DNA from: Clostridia bacterium
GTDB taxonomy: Bacteria; Bacillota; Clostridia; Monoglobales; Monoglobaceae
Direction: 5' to 3'
Length of the DNA stretch: 64,000 nucleotides
NCBI GenBank assembly: GCA_017409575.1
Contig: JAFQSM010000089.1
Location: forward strand, 1-64,000
A program made the position numbers and the translations under genes. The number at the start of each line of letters is the position of its first letter. Within the stretch, counting starts at the first letter, position 1. The notes under the pieces were generated by a model. The model did no database searches. It saw only the letters and a list, made by a program, of their open reading frames with translations, and was not told the origin of the DNA. Below are positions 1 to 8,028 of the stretch, in pieces.

Positions 1-254
1 ACCTTGATGATGAGGAAATGCACCTAACACCGACAGAATACAAGCTGCTTTGTGTGTTGTCGCAAAATGTAGGAAAGGTGCTTACACATAAATTTATCGC
101 TGAAAAAATTTGGGGCAGCGCATGGGAAACAGATATAGGTTCTCTTCGGGTGTTCATGACAACGCTTAGAAAAAAGATTGAAAAGCTTCCGGTCTCGCCG
201 CAGTATATTCAGACGCATATAGGTGTCGGGTACAGAATGATGAAGGTTGAATAG
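1..254 (+). CDS. kdpE: KdpE-like response regulator, C-terminal DNA-binding part (5' truncated)
   Basis: Only the end of the gene is in the window; the frame is already open at base 3. The visible part is an OmpR/PhoB winged-helix domain: LTPTEYKLL, a recognition-helix region with a LRVFMTTLRKKIE stretch, and the closing wing GVGYRMM. The wording (NVGKVLTHKFIAEKIWG, then YIQTHIGVGYRM) is closest to KdpE, which controls the potassium ATPase Kdp operon together with the sensor KdpD. The receiver domain and any kdp genes would lie upstream of base 1, so the KdpE assignment rests on the DNA-binding domain alone. A terminator follows about 45 bases downstream. Confidence 0.75.
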   Translation, partial: LDDEEMHLTPTEYKLLCVLSQNVGKVLTHKFIAEKIWGSAWETDIGSLRVFMTTLRKKIEKLPVSPQYIQTHIGVGYRMMKVE

Positions 255-300
255 ATGTCTATTTAACAAAGAAACTGGCATCTAAACCGTTCGGCTCTTC

Positions 301-340
301 CAAAAACAAAAGGACACCGTATGGTGTCCTTTTGTTTTTG
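301..340 (+). terminator. Intrinsic terminator after the KdpE-like gene
   Basis: AAAAGGACACC and GGTGTCCTTTT flank a 4-base loop (GTAT), followed by a T-rich tail. The A-rich 5' side means it could also stop transcription from the other strand. Confidence 0.9.
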
Positions 341-442
341 CATACAGTGCCTGAATTAAGTTGTTTGGTCTTCGTGTTATGAGCACGACGAGCGGAGCTC
401 TCAGCGGCCCCAAAATAAAGAAAGATATGTACGGATAGTGGG

Positions 443-471
443 TTGAAAAAATAGAGTCACTATATTATACT
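443..471 (+). promoter_or_regulatory. Sigma-A type promoter for the HTH/SOR gene
   Basis: TTGAAA (443-448), 17-base spacer, TATACT (466-471), about 20 bases upstream of the ATG at 492. The rest of the 255-491 gap shows nothing beyond the terminator. Confidence 0.7.
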
Positions 472-491
472 TAAGTTGCGGAGGTGAAAAT

Positions 492-1076
492 ATGGATTTA
501 ATCAAATGCGGAAAGCTTCTCTGCAATTTAAGAAAGGCAAAAGGAATGACACAAAAGCAAGTTGCTGACAAACTGGGTGTTTTGCCAAAAACTGTGTCTA
601 AATGGGAAACAGGGAATGGATTTCCGGATGTTTCGGCATTGTCGTCTTTGGCTGATGTTTTGGGAGTCTGCGAAAGGATGCTTCTGTCAGGAAATTTAAT
701 TCAAAACATGCAAGAGGTTGGGAATATGAAGAAAATAAGATTTTATGTATGTCCACAGTGTGGCAGCATTATGCAGGGGACCGGAGAGTGTCAGATTATA
801 TGCTGCGGAAGACCCGTAGAAGTATTGGAGAGTCAAAAGGCGGATGATGCTCATACGATAAATATTTCAGAAATCGAAAATGATTTTTATATTGAATTTA
901 ACCATGAAATGACTAAAGAACATTTTATTGGTTTTGTTGCATATGCAGGGTTTGACAGAGTTCTTATTGTGCGTATGTATCCCGAACAGGATTCGGCAGT
1001 GAGGTTGCCAAGAATGTTCAGAGGCAGGGTGTATTTTTATTGCAACAAGCATGGATTATTTGAATATAAAATATAA
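492..1076 (+). CDS. XRE-family regulator fused to a desulfoferrodoxin-type superoxide reductase domain
   Basis: Residues 4-60 form a Cro/C1-type helix-turn-helix (MTQKQVADKLGV...VSKWETG). After a short linker, residues 79-194 match a whole 2Fe superoxide reductase (SOR). A desulforedoxin-like knuckle has C87, C90, C104 and C105. It is followed by the neelaredoxin fold with H121, H138, H144, C184 and H187, which are the expected ligands of the catalytic iron. The Lys that usually precedes the first His in SOR (EKH) is Ala here (DAH). Known SORs reduce superoxide to peroxide; joined to an HTH, the domain more likely senses oxygen stress or iron. The gene stands alone behind its own promoter, with SD GGAGG. 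An internal ATG at 726 with SD AGAGG (713-717) could yield the SOR domain on its own. Confidence 0.85.
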   Translation: MDLIKCGKLLCNLRKAKGMTQKQVADKLGVLPKTVSKWETGNGFPDVSALSSLADVLGVCERMLLSGNLIQNMQEVGNMKKIRFYVCPQCGSIMQGTGECQIICCGRPVEVLESQKADDAHTINISEIENDFYIEFNHEMTKEHFIGFVAYAGFDRVLIVRMYPEQDSAVRLPRMFRGRVYFYCNKHGLFEYKI

Positions 1077-1173
1077 AAAGAACTTGTGTAAAAAAAGGAT
1101 TATTTATCAGTATTTCCTCAAGCCAATTCATATGATGTGCTCTACATGAAGTAGTAGAAGGACGAAAATGCGG

Positions 1174-1208
1174 TATAAAAAGGGACACCCGAAGGTGTCC
1201 TTTTTATA
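1174..1208. terminator. Bidirectional terminator between convergent genes
   Basis: GGACACC (1183-1189), loop CGAA, GGTGTCC (1194-1200), flanked by A and T runs on both sides. It ends the HTH/SOR gene (+) and thiT (-). Its stem is the same as in the terminator at 301-340. Confidence 0.88.
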
Positions 1209-1214
1209 CTTAAT

Positions 1215-1769
1215 TTATAAATTGAATTTGTCTTTTATTTTAGGGGCAATAAGTGCAAGAATTATGGTAGTAATAATCATTTCGGGTACCATGTACGAAC
1301 CATTATAAATAAGTGCATACAAAGGAATGCAGTCGGTATCGGCAAATGCTCCCCATATAAGAAGTCCTGAAAGCACATGCATTATATATCTTAGACCGGT
1401 AACGATTGTTCCACTTAGTGCAATTGCCCAGATTTTATTGCCCATTAGTTCCGCAAAAAATCCGGCAAGACCCAAAACAGTAAAAGCGATGACATAGTCA
1501 AGCAGTATTACTCCTGCAAAACTTAAAAAAGTGGTTACAGGGGGAAGATAAAAGTCTGTCATCATCTGGATAAGAGAAAATACAAAGCCTGAGGCAAGGC
1601 CCCATTTTGCATCAATAATTATAGAGATAAGAATGATTGGTACCATGCTTCCAATTGTTATGTATCCGCCTTGTGTCCAAGGAGATGGTAGCTGCTTTGA
1701 TACAAGTATCAGCGCAAATGCTGTGGCTGTGAGAACAGCGCTCAAAGTTAGTTTTTTTGTTTTTGTCAT
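1215..1769 (-). CDS. thiT: Thiamine ECF transporter substrate-binding subunit ThiT
   Basis: This 184-residue, very hydrophobic protein has about six membrane segments. ThiT-type signatures are visible: PWTQGGYITIGSMVPI in the first third and LIYNGSYMVPE near the end. In ECF transporters the S component binds the vitamin in the membrane and works with the shared EcfA/A'/T energizing module, which is not encoded here. The TPP riboswitch directly upstream supports thiamine as the substrate. The start ATG at 1769 has an AAGGAGTGA SD. No other thiamine genes are in the window, so this looks like a salvage-only transcription unit. Confidence 0.92.
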   Translation of the reverse strand: MTKTKKLTLSAVLTATAFALILVSKQLPSPWTQGGYITIGSMVPIILISIIIDAKWGLASGFVFSLIQMMTDFYLPPVTTFLSFAGVILLDYVIAFTVLGLAGFFAELMGNKIWAIALSGTIVTGLRYIMHVLSGLLIWGAFADTDCIPLYALIYNGSYMVPEMIITTIILALIAPKIKDKFNL

Positions 1770-1824
1770 AAAATCACTCCTTATAAAAAATAACTAAATA
1801 CAGAACTTTTGATTTGGGATTGAA

Positions 1825-1860
1825 TATAAGAAAAGAGATTACCTAAAAAAGATAATCTCC
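1825..1860 (-). terminator. Riboswitch-controlled terminator before thiT
   Basis: Read on the minus strand, GAGATTA and TAATCTC form a stem followed by TTTTCTT. It lies between the TPP aptamer and the thiT start, as expected for transcription attenuation when TPP is bound. Confidence 0.8.
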
Positions 1861-1880
1861 GAAAATTGCAATTTTAATAT

Positions 1881-1968
1881 ATTCCTACGCCGGCATTATC
1901 CGTATCAGGTTCATGGGTCGGAATGCACAATTCCCTCTCAGCCTTTTTGAAAGCTCCCCGAATATTCA
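1881..1968 (-). ncRNA. TPP (THI-element) riboswitch aptamer
   Basis: On the minus strand the conserved THI-box pieces appear in order: GGGGAGC, GGCTGAGAGG, GACCCATGAACCTGAT, GGATAATGCCGGCGTAGGA. They match the pyrimidine-sensing and pyrophosphate-sensing helices of TPP riboswitches. A terminator follows at 1825-1860, so high TPP should switch off the thiamine transporter. Confidence 0.96.
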
Positions 1969-1977
1969 GTTTCAGTT

Positions 1978-2006
1978 ATTTTATCACAAAGTTTGACAAA
2001 TGTCAA
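1978..2006 (-). promoter_or_regulatory. Promoter of the TPP riboswitch / thiT
   Basis: On the minus strand: TTGACA (2006-2001), 17-base spacer, TAAAAT (1983-1978), about 10 bases before the aptamer. The -35 lies inside a small palindrome, TTGACAAATGTCAA. Confidence 0.75.
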
Positions 2007-2049
2007 CTATAAGATTGTATCAAACTATTTGATTGTCCAAAACTAATAT

Positions 2050-3180
2050 CTATTGAAAACAAGTAATCCAAGAGTACAAAAACTTTTTGAAGGTATCAGA
2101 AAAGCCGGAGGACGGTTTGAAGATTGGTTTTTTAGTCTCAACATCGGTTTTTGCAACCAAAGGAAATTCGCCACATTTTTCACCGCTTACTTCAACAAGG
2201 ATTTTCCCCAAAACATCCCCTTTTTTTATGGGAGCTGTCAAAGCTTCAAAAGCTTCTGCTTTGATGTTTACCAGGTCTTTTTCTTCATCTTTCAGGGGAA
2301 CATACAAATCAGAGGCTGTTACAAGTTCTACTTCACTGATTGTGCCGTTGCTGACCTCTGCTGTATCGACAAGGGTATCTTTGTTTTTTATTTTTACCGC
2401 AGAGTATGTATCAAATGCCGAATCCAAAAGTGTGCGGTGGTCTGCCCAATCATCGGGGTCGTTAAGTGTTACACAAATAAGAGACAGTTCGTTTTTTTTG
2501 GCGGCGGTGACAAGACATCTGCCGGTGGCTTTTGTAAAGCCTGTTTTGACACCCATACACCCCTCATACATCGAAAGGAATTTGTTGTGATTTACCAAGG
2601 TCCGGGCATAGCCACCCTCTGATTGTGGTAGCTTTTTGGTCTTTGTTGCAACTATCTCGCAAAAGTCCGGATTTTGCATAGCATATGCGGTAATTTTTGC
2701 GAGGTCGTGAGCGGTGGTGTAGTGATTTTCGTCAGAAAGACCGTGCGGATTGGTGAAGCTTGTGTTATATGCACCGATTTCAGCAGCTTTTTTATTCATA
2801 AGAGCGGCAAATGTTTCGACATCTCCCGAAACAGTTTCGGCAATTGCAGTAGCAGCGTCGTTGCCCGAAACTATCATAAGGCCGCTGATTAAATCAATAA
2901 GAGGAAGCTTTTCCCCAATCGCAAGATACATTGATGAGCCCTCGATACCGGATGCAGTTGGGGATATCGTGACGATTTTTTGCGGATTTCCGTGTTCAAG
3001 AGCGCATATTGCTGTCATAATCTTTGTTGTGCTTGCCATACCTCGTTTTTCGTCTTTGTTGTGTGAAAAAAGAACCCGACCCGATTCTTTGTCGATAACA
3101 ACGGCACTTCGGGCCGAAATTGCAAAAACATTTGTGGAAAGAATTACAGTTGTCAAAATAAATAATAAAAGCTTTTTCAA
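2050..3180 (-). CDS. dacF: D-alanyl-D-alanine carboxypeptidase (DacF/PBP5 family, S11)
   Basis: This is a low-molecular-weight penicillin-binding protein that trims the terminal D-Ala from peptidoglycan stem peptides outside the membrane. A signal peptide (MKKLLLFILTTVILSTNVFA) leads into the S11 domain: STTK near residue 50, SGN in LMIVSGNDAA, and KTG in GVKTGFTKATGR. A PBP5-like C-terminal beta domain follows. I chose the TTG at 3180 because GGTGA (3190-3186) sits 5 bases before it and the protein then begins MKK. The GTG at 3189, three codons upstream, overlaps that SD and has none of its own. A 12-bp-stem hairpin (3189-3217) covers the SD. The gene follows the patatin-like gene on the same strand. 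Confidence 0.92.
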   Translation of the reverse strand: MKKLLLFILTTVILSTNVFAISARSAVVIDKESGRVLFSHNKDEKRGMASTTKIMTAICALEHGNPQKIVTISPTASGIEGSSMYLAIGEKLPLIDLISGLMIVSGNDAATAIAETVSGDVETFAALMNKKAAEIGAYNTSFTNPHGLSDENHYTTAHDLAKITAYAMQNPDFCEIVATKTKKLPQSEGGYARTLVNHNKFLSMYEGCMGVKTGFTKATGRCLVTAAKKNELSLICVTLNDPDDWADHRTLLDSAFDTYSAVKIKNKDTLVDTAEVSNGTISEVELVTASDLYVPLKDEEKDLVNIKAEAFEALTAPIKKGDVLGKILVEVSGEKCGEFPLVAKTDVETKKPIFKPSSGFSDTFKKFLYSWITCFQ

Positions 3181-3188
3181 AAAATTCA

Positions 3189-3217
3189 CCCCGTTAATAT
3201 TAAATATATTAACGGGG
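3189..3217 (-). other. Inverted repeat that covers the dacF ribosome-binding site
   Basis: The arms CCCCGTTAATAT and ATATTAACGGGG flank a 5-base loop. In the minus-strand RNA the 3' arm GGGG is part of the only SD available to dacF. It could hide the site or act as a weak processing or terminator hairpin after the upstream gene. Confidence 0.7.
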
Positions 3218-3234
3218 CATGTACTATATACTAT

Positions 3235-4101
3235 TTATGAAATACCGAGATATTTTTTGAGCTCAGACATATTTTTCTTCGCTGTCTGGTAACCGTCATC
3301 ATACATTTCTTTCAGTTTTTCGGGGCGACGCTCTGTGCGCGAAAAACCGGTAGTGTCGGTTGGTGCTATAACAAAGATATTATTGTTTTTTTCAAGTTCA
3401 AAAAGTTCGTTTCGGTCACGATTATAATTCTCGTGCCTTGACAAAAGAGTTTTTGCAAAGTTCGGATATTTTTTATAAATTTTACTTGCTATCCGTTCGG
3501 AAGAATCACTGGCTTTGGTATAGCTTCGTTCACGGGTAAGAACAGTAATTATTTTGTCACAGCCATCTTCAATAGCACGGCGAAAAGGAATAGGATCGCT
3601 GATGCCGCCGTCCATAAAAAGAGTTCCGTTTAAGTTTTCGGGTTGAAAAAGGATAGGAAGAGCACAGCTTGCCCAAAGTAAACGAATGTGATAGTCCCAA
3701 TCATCACTTGGAAGCTCTTTGTATTCAGCCTGTCCTGTCTCAAGATTTGTCACAACAGCGATCGCGACAGAATCTTGTGTGTTTTTTGCAAATGCATCAA
3801 AATCAAAAGGAACTATTTTTTCGGGGATTTGCCGAAAAGCAAAGTCCATATTGTAGTAAGAACGGTTTTTGGGATTTAAAAGGTGTCTTGTGCCCATATA
3901 CCGTTTGTCGTGCATATAATTTAATGAAAGCTCAAGATTTCTGCCTTTTTGCCTTGATACATAGCTGGTACCATATGCAATTCCGGCAGAGACGCCAATT
4001 ACATAATCAGCGATGATATTTTCGTCAAGAAGGGCGTCCATAACTCCGCACGAGAAAAGACTGCGGCTTGCACCGCCCTCTAAAACAAGACCAAGTTTCA
4101 C
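3235..4101 (-). CDS. Patatin-like phospholipase (RssA/YlbK type)
   Basis: This 288-residue protein starts with a glycine-rich oxyanion loop (LVLEGGASRSLFSCGV). The nucleophile elbow GVSAG lies near residue 40, and the catalytic Asp is in MDGGISDPIPF near residue 168. These proteins are predicted intracellular serine acyl hydrolases, so action on phospholipids or acyl chains is likely. The real substrate is unknown. The last third (RPEKLKEMYDDGYQTAKKNM) is typical of the bacterial family. It lies 12 bases downstream of the hemolysin III gene on the same strand and probably shares its transcript. Confidence 0.9.
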   Translation of the reverse strand: MKLGLVLEGGASRSLFSCGVMDALLDENIIADYVIGVSAGIAYGTSYVSRQKGRNLELSLNYMHDKRYMGTRHLLNPKNRSYYNMDFAFRQIPEKIVPFDFDAFAKNTQDSVAIAVVTNLETGQAEYKELPSDDWDYHIRLLWASCALPILFQPENLNGTLFMDGGISDPIPFRRAIEDGCDKIITVLTRERSYTKASDSSERIASKIYKKYPNFAKTLLSRHENYNRDRNELFELEKNNNIFVIAPTDTTGFSRTERRPEKLKEMYDDGYQTAKKNMSELKKYLGIS

Positions 4102-4113
4102 GATATAACCTCC

Positions 4114-4779
4114 TTATTGAACAGGCAGGGCATAGAATAAAAATGTAAAATATTGAAGAACGCTTCCTGCCAAAACAAAAAGATGCCATACCGAGTGCAT
4201 ATATCTGGGCTTTTTAAGAGCAAAAAATACTATGCCGCCGGTGTAGCTGAGACCGCCTGCCAAAAGGAGCATAATACCCCTAAAAGGAATTTTGCTGAGA
4301 ACAGGGGGTGCCACAAAAACTACCGACCAACCCATCAGGATGTAAAGAACCATTGAGATTTTCTGAAACTTTTTTACACTTATAGAATTAAGAACAATAC
4401 CGATAACCGCGCATGCCGCATTAACTCCAAAAAGACTCCAGCCCAAAGCTCCCCGGACAAGAGAAAGAGAGATGGGTATATATGAACACAAAATCAAAAC
4501 AAAAATCGAGCAATGGTCAAATACCTGGAAAACTTTTTTTGCTTTTATATTGGTAAGTGAGTGATAGAGTGTCGATGAAAGGTAGAGGATGATTAGTCCT
4601 GCACCATAAAGCGATGCCGCAACAACGCTCATAGCATCACCATGAAAACAGGCATAGATGATAGCTATGACTGTTCCTGCGATAGAAAGTAATGTTCCTA
4701 TTCCGTGCGAAACAGCATTTGCTATTTCCTCGCCTATACATTGGTTGTTGAATTTTGCGATTTCTTCTTTATTTACCAT
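4114..4779 (-). CDS. Hemolysin III family (PAQR-like) membrane protein
   Basis: This 221-residue protein has seven predicted membrane segments. It carries the family pattern: E and SH near the N-terminus (EEIANAVSHGIG), STLYHS after the third helix, a DHCSIF motif, and HSVWHLFVLAG near the end. These are the conserved metal-site residues of the PAQR/hemolysin III family. Despite the name, its role is uncertain, with a possible membrane-lipid or ceramidase-like hydrolase function. It is first in a three-gene minus-strand set with the patatin-like protein and dacF. SD AAGGAGG precedes the ATG. Confidence 0.92.
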   Translation of the reverse strand: MVNKEEIAKFNNQCIGEEIANAVSHGIGTLLSIAGTVIAIIYACFHGDAMSVVAASLYGAGLIILYLSSTLYHSLTNIKAKKVFQVFDHCSIFVLILCSYIPISLSLVRGALGWSLFGVNAACAVIGIVLNSISVKKFQKISMVLYILMGWSVVFVAPPVLSKIPFRGIMLLLAGGLSYTGGIVFFALKKPRYMHSVWHLFVLAGSVLQYFTFLFYALPVQ

Positions 4780-4819
4780 AAAAACCTCCTTGCTTTGAAG
4801 TAGAAGAATTGGTATATTT

Positions 4820-4860
4820 TAAAATAAAAGGTAAAGGCTAACCCTTTACCTTTTATTTTA
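4820..4860 (-). terminator. Terminator of the pfl operon
   Basis: The arms AAAATAAAAGGTAAAGG and CCTTTACCTTTTATTTT make a 17-bp stem with a 5-base loop. It overlaps the pflA stop codon and closes pflB-grcA-pflA. Confidence 0.9.
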
Positions 4861-5604
4861 ATGTTTTCTTACAGAATGAATTCCGTCCATAATAAAACTC
4901 TTGGCTGTCACTGCATCGCTCAGCGGCAAAGCAGGCATACCCTCGAGAGGATAAGGAATCCCCAAACTTTCGTATTTGGAAACGCCCATGGTATGATATG
5001 GGAGAACATCAAGTCCATGAAGATTTTTGAGTCCTCCAATAAATTTGCCAAGACGAATGAGATCGTCGGGGTTATCGGTGATTCCTTTTACTATGATATG
5101 TCTTATCCAGACAGAAATATTTTTTTCTTCAAGATATTTTGCAAACTGCAGAATATTTGAGTTATCATGTCCCGTAAGTTTTTTGTGACTTTCGGAATCG
5201 ATATGCTTTATGTCAAGCATTACAAGGTCGCAAAACTGCATAAGCTCATCAAGTTTGGATATATAATCCTCATTTTTTGGATTGTATGTAATTCCTGATG
5301 TGTCAATGCAAGTGTGAATTTTTTCTTTTTTTGCTGCCTTGAAAAGTTCGATAAGAAAGTCTATTTGCAGCAGAGGCTCGCCTCCGGTAACCGTGATGCC
5401 GCCTTCTTTGTAGAATACACTGTTGCGGTTGTATTCTGAAATAATTTCATCGACAGACATTTCTGTGCCTGAAGAGATGTCCCAGGTGTCCGGGTTGTGA
5501 CAGTAAGCACAACGCATCGGACAACCCTGCATAAAGACAACATACCGAATTCCGGGGCCATCCACGGTGCCAAAACTTTCGGTTGAATGAATACGACCTT
5601 TCAT
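4858..5604 (-). CDS. pflA: Pyruvate formate-lyase activating enzyme
   Basis: This 248-residue radical SAM enzyme has its [4Fe-4S] cluster motif at C28-x3-C32-x2-C35 (GCPMRCAYC) and the glycine-rich GGEP strand further on. It cleaves S-adenosylmethionine and abstracts a hydrogen from the catalytic glycine of PFL. Here that glycine is on the separate small protein encoded just upstream (5608-5850, 3 bases away), so PflA must act on a two-part substrate. The length is normal for the family. It is the last gene of the operon. Confidence 0.96.
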   Translation of the reverse strand: MKGRIHSTESFGTVDGPGIRYVVFMQGCPMRCAYCHNPDTWDISSGTEMSVDEIISEYNRNSVFYKEGGITVTGGEPLLQIDFLIELFKAAKKEKIHTCIDTSGITYNPKNEDYISKLDELMQFCDLVMLDIKHIDSESHKKLTGHDNSNILQFAKYLEEKNISVWIRHIIVKGITDNPDDLIRLGKFIGGLKNLHGLDVLPYHTMGVSKYESLGIPYPLEGMPALPLSDAVTAKSFIMDGIHSVRKH

Positions 5605-5607
5605 AAC

Positions 5608-5850
5608 TTAGATTTTGTCGTGGAATGTTCTTGAGATAACCTCGTCCTGCTGTTCTTTTGTAAGTTTGATAAAGTTAACAGCATAGCCACTTACACGGAT
5701 TGTAAGTTGAGGATATTTCTCGGGATGAGCCTGAGCATCAAGAAGTGTTTCTTTTGTGAATACATTTACATTAAGATGGTGTCCGCCTTTTTGAACATAG
5801 CCGTCAAGCAAAGATACCAAATTGTCTACCTGATTTTGATTTGCTGCCAT
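5608..5850 (-). CDS. grcA: Stand-alone glycyl radical domain of pyruvate formate-lyase (GrcA-like)
   Basis: These 80 residues correspond to the last part of ordinary [33 protein letters not shown] and the family's C-terminal end. G55 in RVSGY is the glycine that carries the radical. The gene has its own start with a perfect AGGAGG 8 bases upstream and lies 33 bases after the pflB stop. It is a designed gene rather than a frameshift product. The E. coli GrcA/YfiD spare part is longer (about 127 residues) and supplements a full-length enzyme. Here the neighbouring PflB lacks the domain altogether, so this protein looks obligatory. Confidence 0.93.
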   Translation of the reverse strand: MAANQNQVDNLVSLLDGYVQKGGHHLNVNVFTKETLLDAQAHPEKYPQLTIRVSGYAVNFIKLTKEQQDEVISRTFHDKI

Positions 5851-5883
5851 AATAAATTCCTCCTAAAAAATATTTTTTAAAGA

Positions 5884-7989
5884 TTATTGTTCGTCTGTGT
5901 CAAGTCCTTCAAAAAGAGTAGGAGAAGAACAAGCTCCATTTGAACAGTCAAGATCTATATCGATGTCACCTGCAAAAATGCGGTCATTTTTGCCCAAAGC
6001 ATCCGGAATGATAGAGAAGGTGTTTGAAATGCCATCGCAAGCATCAATAAACGGAAGCTTGGATACAGATGAAAGTGATGCAACTGCGCCGTGAGTATCA
6101 CGTCTGTGCATGGGGTTTGCACCGGGTGCAAAAGCTTCGCCTTTCTTTCTGCCATCGGGTGTTGCACCGGTGTTTTTGCCGTAAACAACATTTGATGTGA
6201 TGGTAAGAATAGATGTTGTGGGAATACTTTCACGATAAGTATGGTTTTTGCGGATATGCTCCATAAATCTGTGAACGATATCATAAGCAATTTCGTCAAC
6301 ACGGTCGTCGTCGTTTCCGTATTTGGGGAAGTCACCTTCGGTCTCGTAGTCAACAATGATACCCTCTTCGTTGCGGATTGCTTTTACCTTTGCATACTTA
6401 ATTGCAGAAAGCGAATCGGCAACAACCGAAAGACCTGCGATACCGGTTGCAAACCAACGGGTAACCTTTTTGTCATGAAGAGCCATCTGAATCTTTTCGT
6501 AACAATACTTATCATGCATATAGTGAATGATGTTGAGGGTGTTTACATAAACACCGGCAAGCCATTTCATCATTTCGTCATATTTTTCCATAACTTCATC
6601 ATAATCAAGGTATTCAGAAGTGATAGGACGGTATGCGGGACCAACCTGTTTGCCAGAGATTTCGTCAACACCGCCGTTGATTGCATAAAGCAAACATTTT
6701 GCAAGGTTTGCACGAGCACCAAAGAACTGCATTTCTTTGCCGACACGCATCGAAGATACGCAGCAGGCGATTGCATAGTCGTCACCGTGAGTAAAACGCA
6801 TAAGGTCATCGTTCTCGTATTGAACAGACGAAGTTTCAATTGATGTTTTTGCACAGTAACGCTTAAAGTTTTCTGGAAGTCTTGTGGACCAGAGAACTGT
6901 AAGGTTGGGCTCGGGTGCAGCACCAAGGTTTGTAAGAGTATGCAAATAACGATATGACATCTTTGTAACCAAGTGTCTGCCATCGATTGCAACACCACCG
7001 ATTGATTCGGTAACCCACTGCGGGTCGCCCGAGAAGAGCGCGTTGTATTCGGGAGTACGAGCAAATTTTACAAGACGAAGCTTCATTACAAAATGATCAA
7101 CAAATTCCTGAATTTCTTTTTCGGTATAAACTCCGTTTGCAAGGTCTCTTGTTGCATAAATATCAAGGAAGGTAGAAGTTCTTCCCAATGACATTGCAGC
7201 ACCGTTTTGTTCTTTAACAGCGGCAAGATAACCAAAATAAAGCCACTGAATAGCTTCTTTTACGTCGCGAGCCGGCTTTGAAATATCATAACCATAGCTT
7301 GCAGCCATTTCTTTAAGCGCCTGAAGTGCACGGATTTGCTCAGACAATTCTTCTCTGTCACGGATTATATGTGAGTACATTGCCGAACGAGTAGTTTCTT
7401 TCTGCTCAGCTTTGTCTTCAATAAGTCTGTCAACACCATACAAAGCAACTCTTCTGTAGTCGCCGATAATTCTGCCGCGACCATAAGCATCGGGAAGACC
7501 GGTGATAATGTGGCTAGAACGGCAAGCACGCATCTCGGGGGTATATGCATCAAAAACACCGGCGTTGTGTGTCTTGCGGTGAGTTGTGAAGAATTCCTTT
7601 ATTTCAGGGTCAATTGTGTAGCCGTTGTCAGCACAAGCTTTTTCTGCCATACGGATACCGCCATAGGGCATAAGCGCACGCTTAAAGGGCTTGTCGGTCT
7701 GGAAACCAACGATTTTTTCCTTGTCTTTATTTAAGTAGCCGGGGCCGTGCGAGGTGATGGTGGATATAATATCCGTATCCATATCCAAAACGCCGCCTGC
7801 TTCGCGCTCTTTTTTGGTAAGTTCAAGAACCTGATCCCAAAGCTCCAGGGTATCTTTTGTAGGTGATTCCAAAAAGCTTTCGTCTCCGTCATAAGGAGTG
7901 TAGTTGTGTCTAATAAAGCTTCTTACATTGATTTCCTTTTTCCAAGTTCCACCCTCAAAGCCGTTCCAGGCTTCAAATTCGTAATTCAT
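5884..7989 (-). CDS. pflB: Pyruvate formate-lyase catalytic subunit lacking the glycyl radical domain
   Basis: This 701-residue protein follows PFL from its N-terminus. It includes the adjacent active-site cysteines C409-C410 (YAIACCVSS) and the late PFL blocks [19 protein letters not shown] and [12 protein letters not shown]. The reaction is pyruvate plus CoA to acetyl-CoA plus formate. After residue 669 it leaves the family and ends with a 32-residue acidic tail (with CSNGAC). The usual RVSGY radical loop is missing and is encoded by the next gene. SD AGGAGG lies 7 bases before the ATG, and a promoter is at 8029-8057. Fermentative role; first gene of pflB-grcA-pflA. Confidence 0.95.
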   Translation of the reverse strand: MNYEFEAWNGFEGGTWKKEINVRSFIRHNYTPYDGDESFLESPTKDTLELWDQVLELTKKEREAGGVLDMDTDIISTITSHGPGYLNKDKEKIVGFQTDKPFKRALMPYGGIRMAEKACADNGYTIDPEIKEFFTTHRKTHNAGVFDAYTPEMRACRSSHIITGLPDAYGRGRIIGDYRRVALYGVDRLIEDKAEQKETTRSAMYSHIIRDREELSEQIRALQALKEMAASYGYDISKPARDVKEAIQWLYFGYLAAVKEQNGAAMSLGRTSTFLDIYATRDLANGVYTEKEIQEFVDHFVMKLRLVKFARTPEYNALFSGDPQWVTESIGGVAIDGRHLVTKMSYRYLHTLTNLGAAPEPNLTVLWSTRLPENFKRYCAKTSIETSSVQYENDDLMRFTHGDDYAIACCVSSMRVGKEMQFFGARANLAKCLLYAINGGVDEISGKQVGPAYRPITSEYLDYDEVMEKYDEMMKWLAGVYVNTLNIIHYMHDKYCYEKIQMALHDKKVTRWFATGIAGLSVVADSLSAIKYAKVKAIRNEEGIIVDYETEGDFPKYGNDDDRVDEIAYDIVHRFMEHIRKNHTYRESIPTTSILTITSNVVYGKNTGATPDGRKKGEAFAPGANPMHRRDTHGAVASLSSVSKLPFIDACDGISNTFSIIPDALGKNDRIFAGDIDIDLDCSNGACSSPTLFEGLDTDEQ

Positions 7990-8028
7990 TTGTAATCCTC
8001 CTAATAGGTAAATCTATGTTACCTAACA

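Noticed and set aside
2053-2622. Long + strand frames opposite dacF
   Set aside because: They are antisense to a well-supported gene and give Cys/Phe-rich, non-protein-like translations.
5850-5884. The pflB/grcA split as a frameshift or sequencing error
   Set aside because: The catalytic part ends with its own tail and stop, 33 bases without coding follow, and the small gene has a perfect AGGAGG and ATG. A single indel would not create this.
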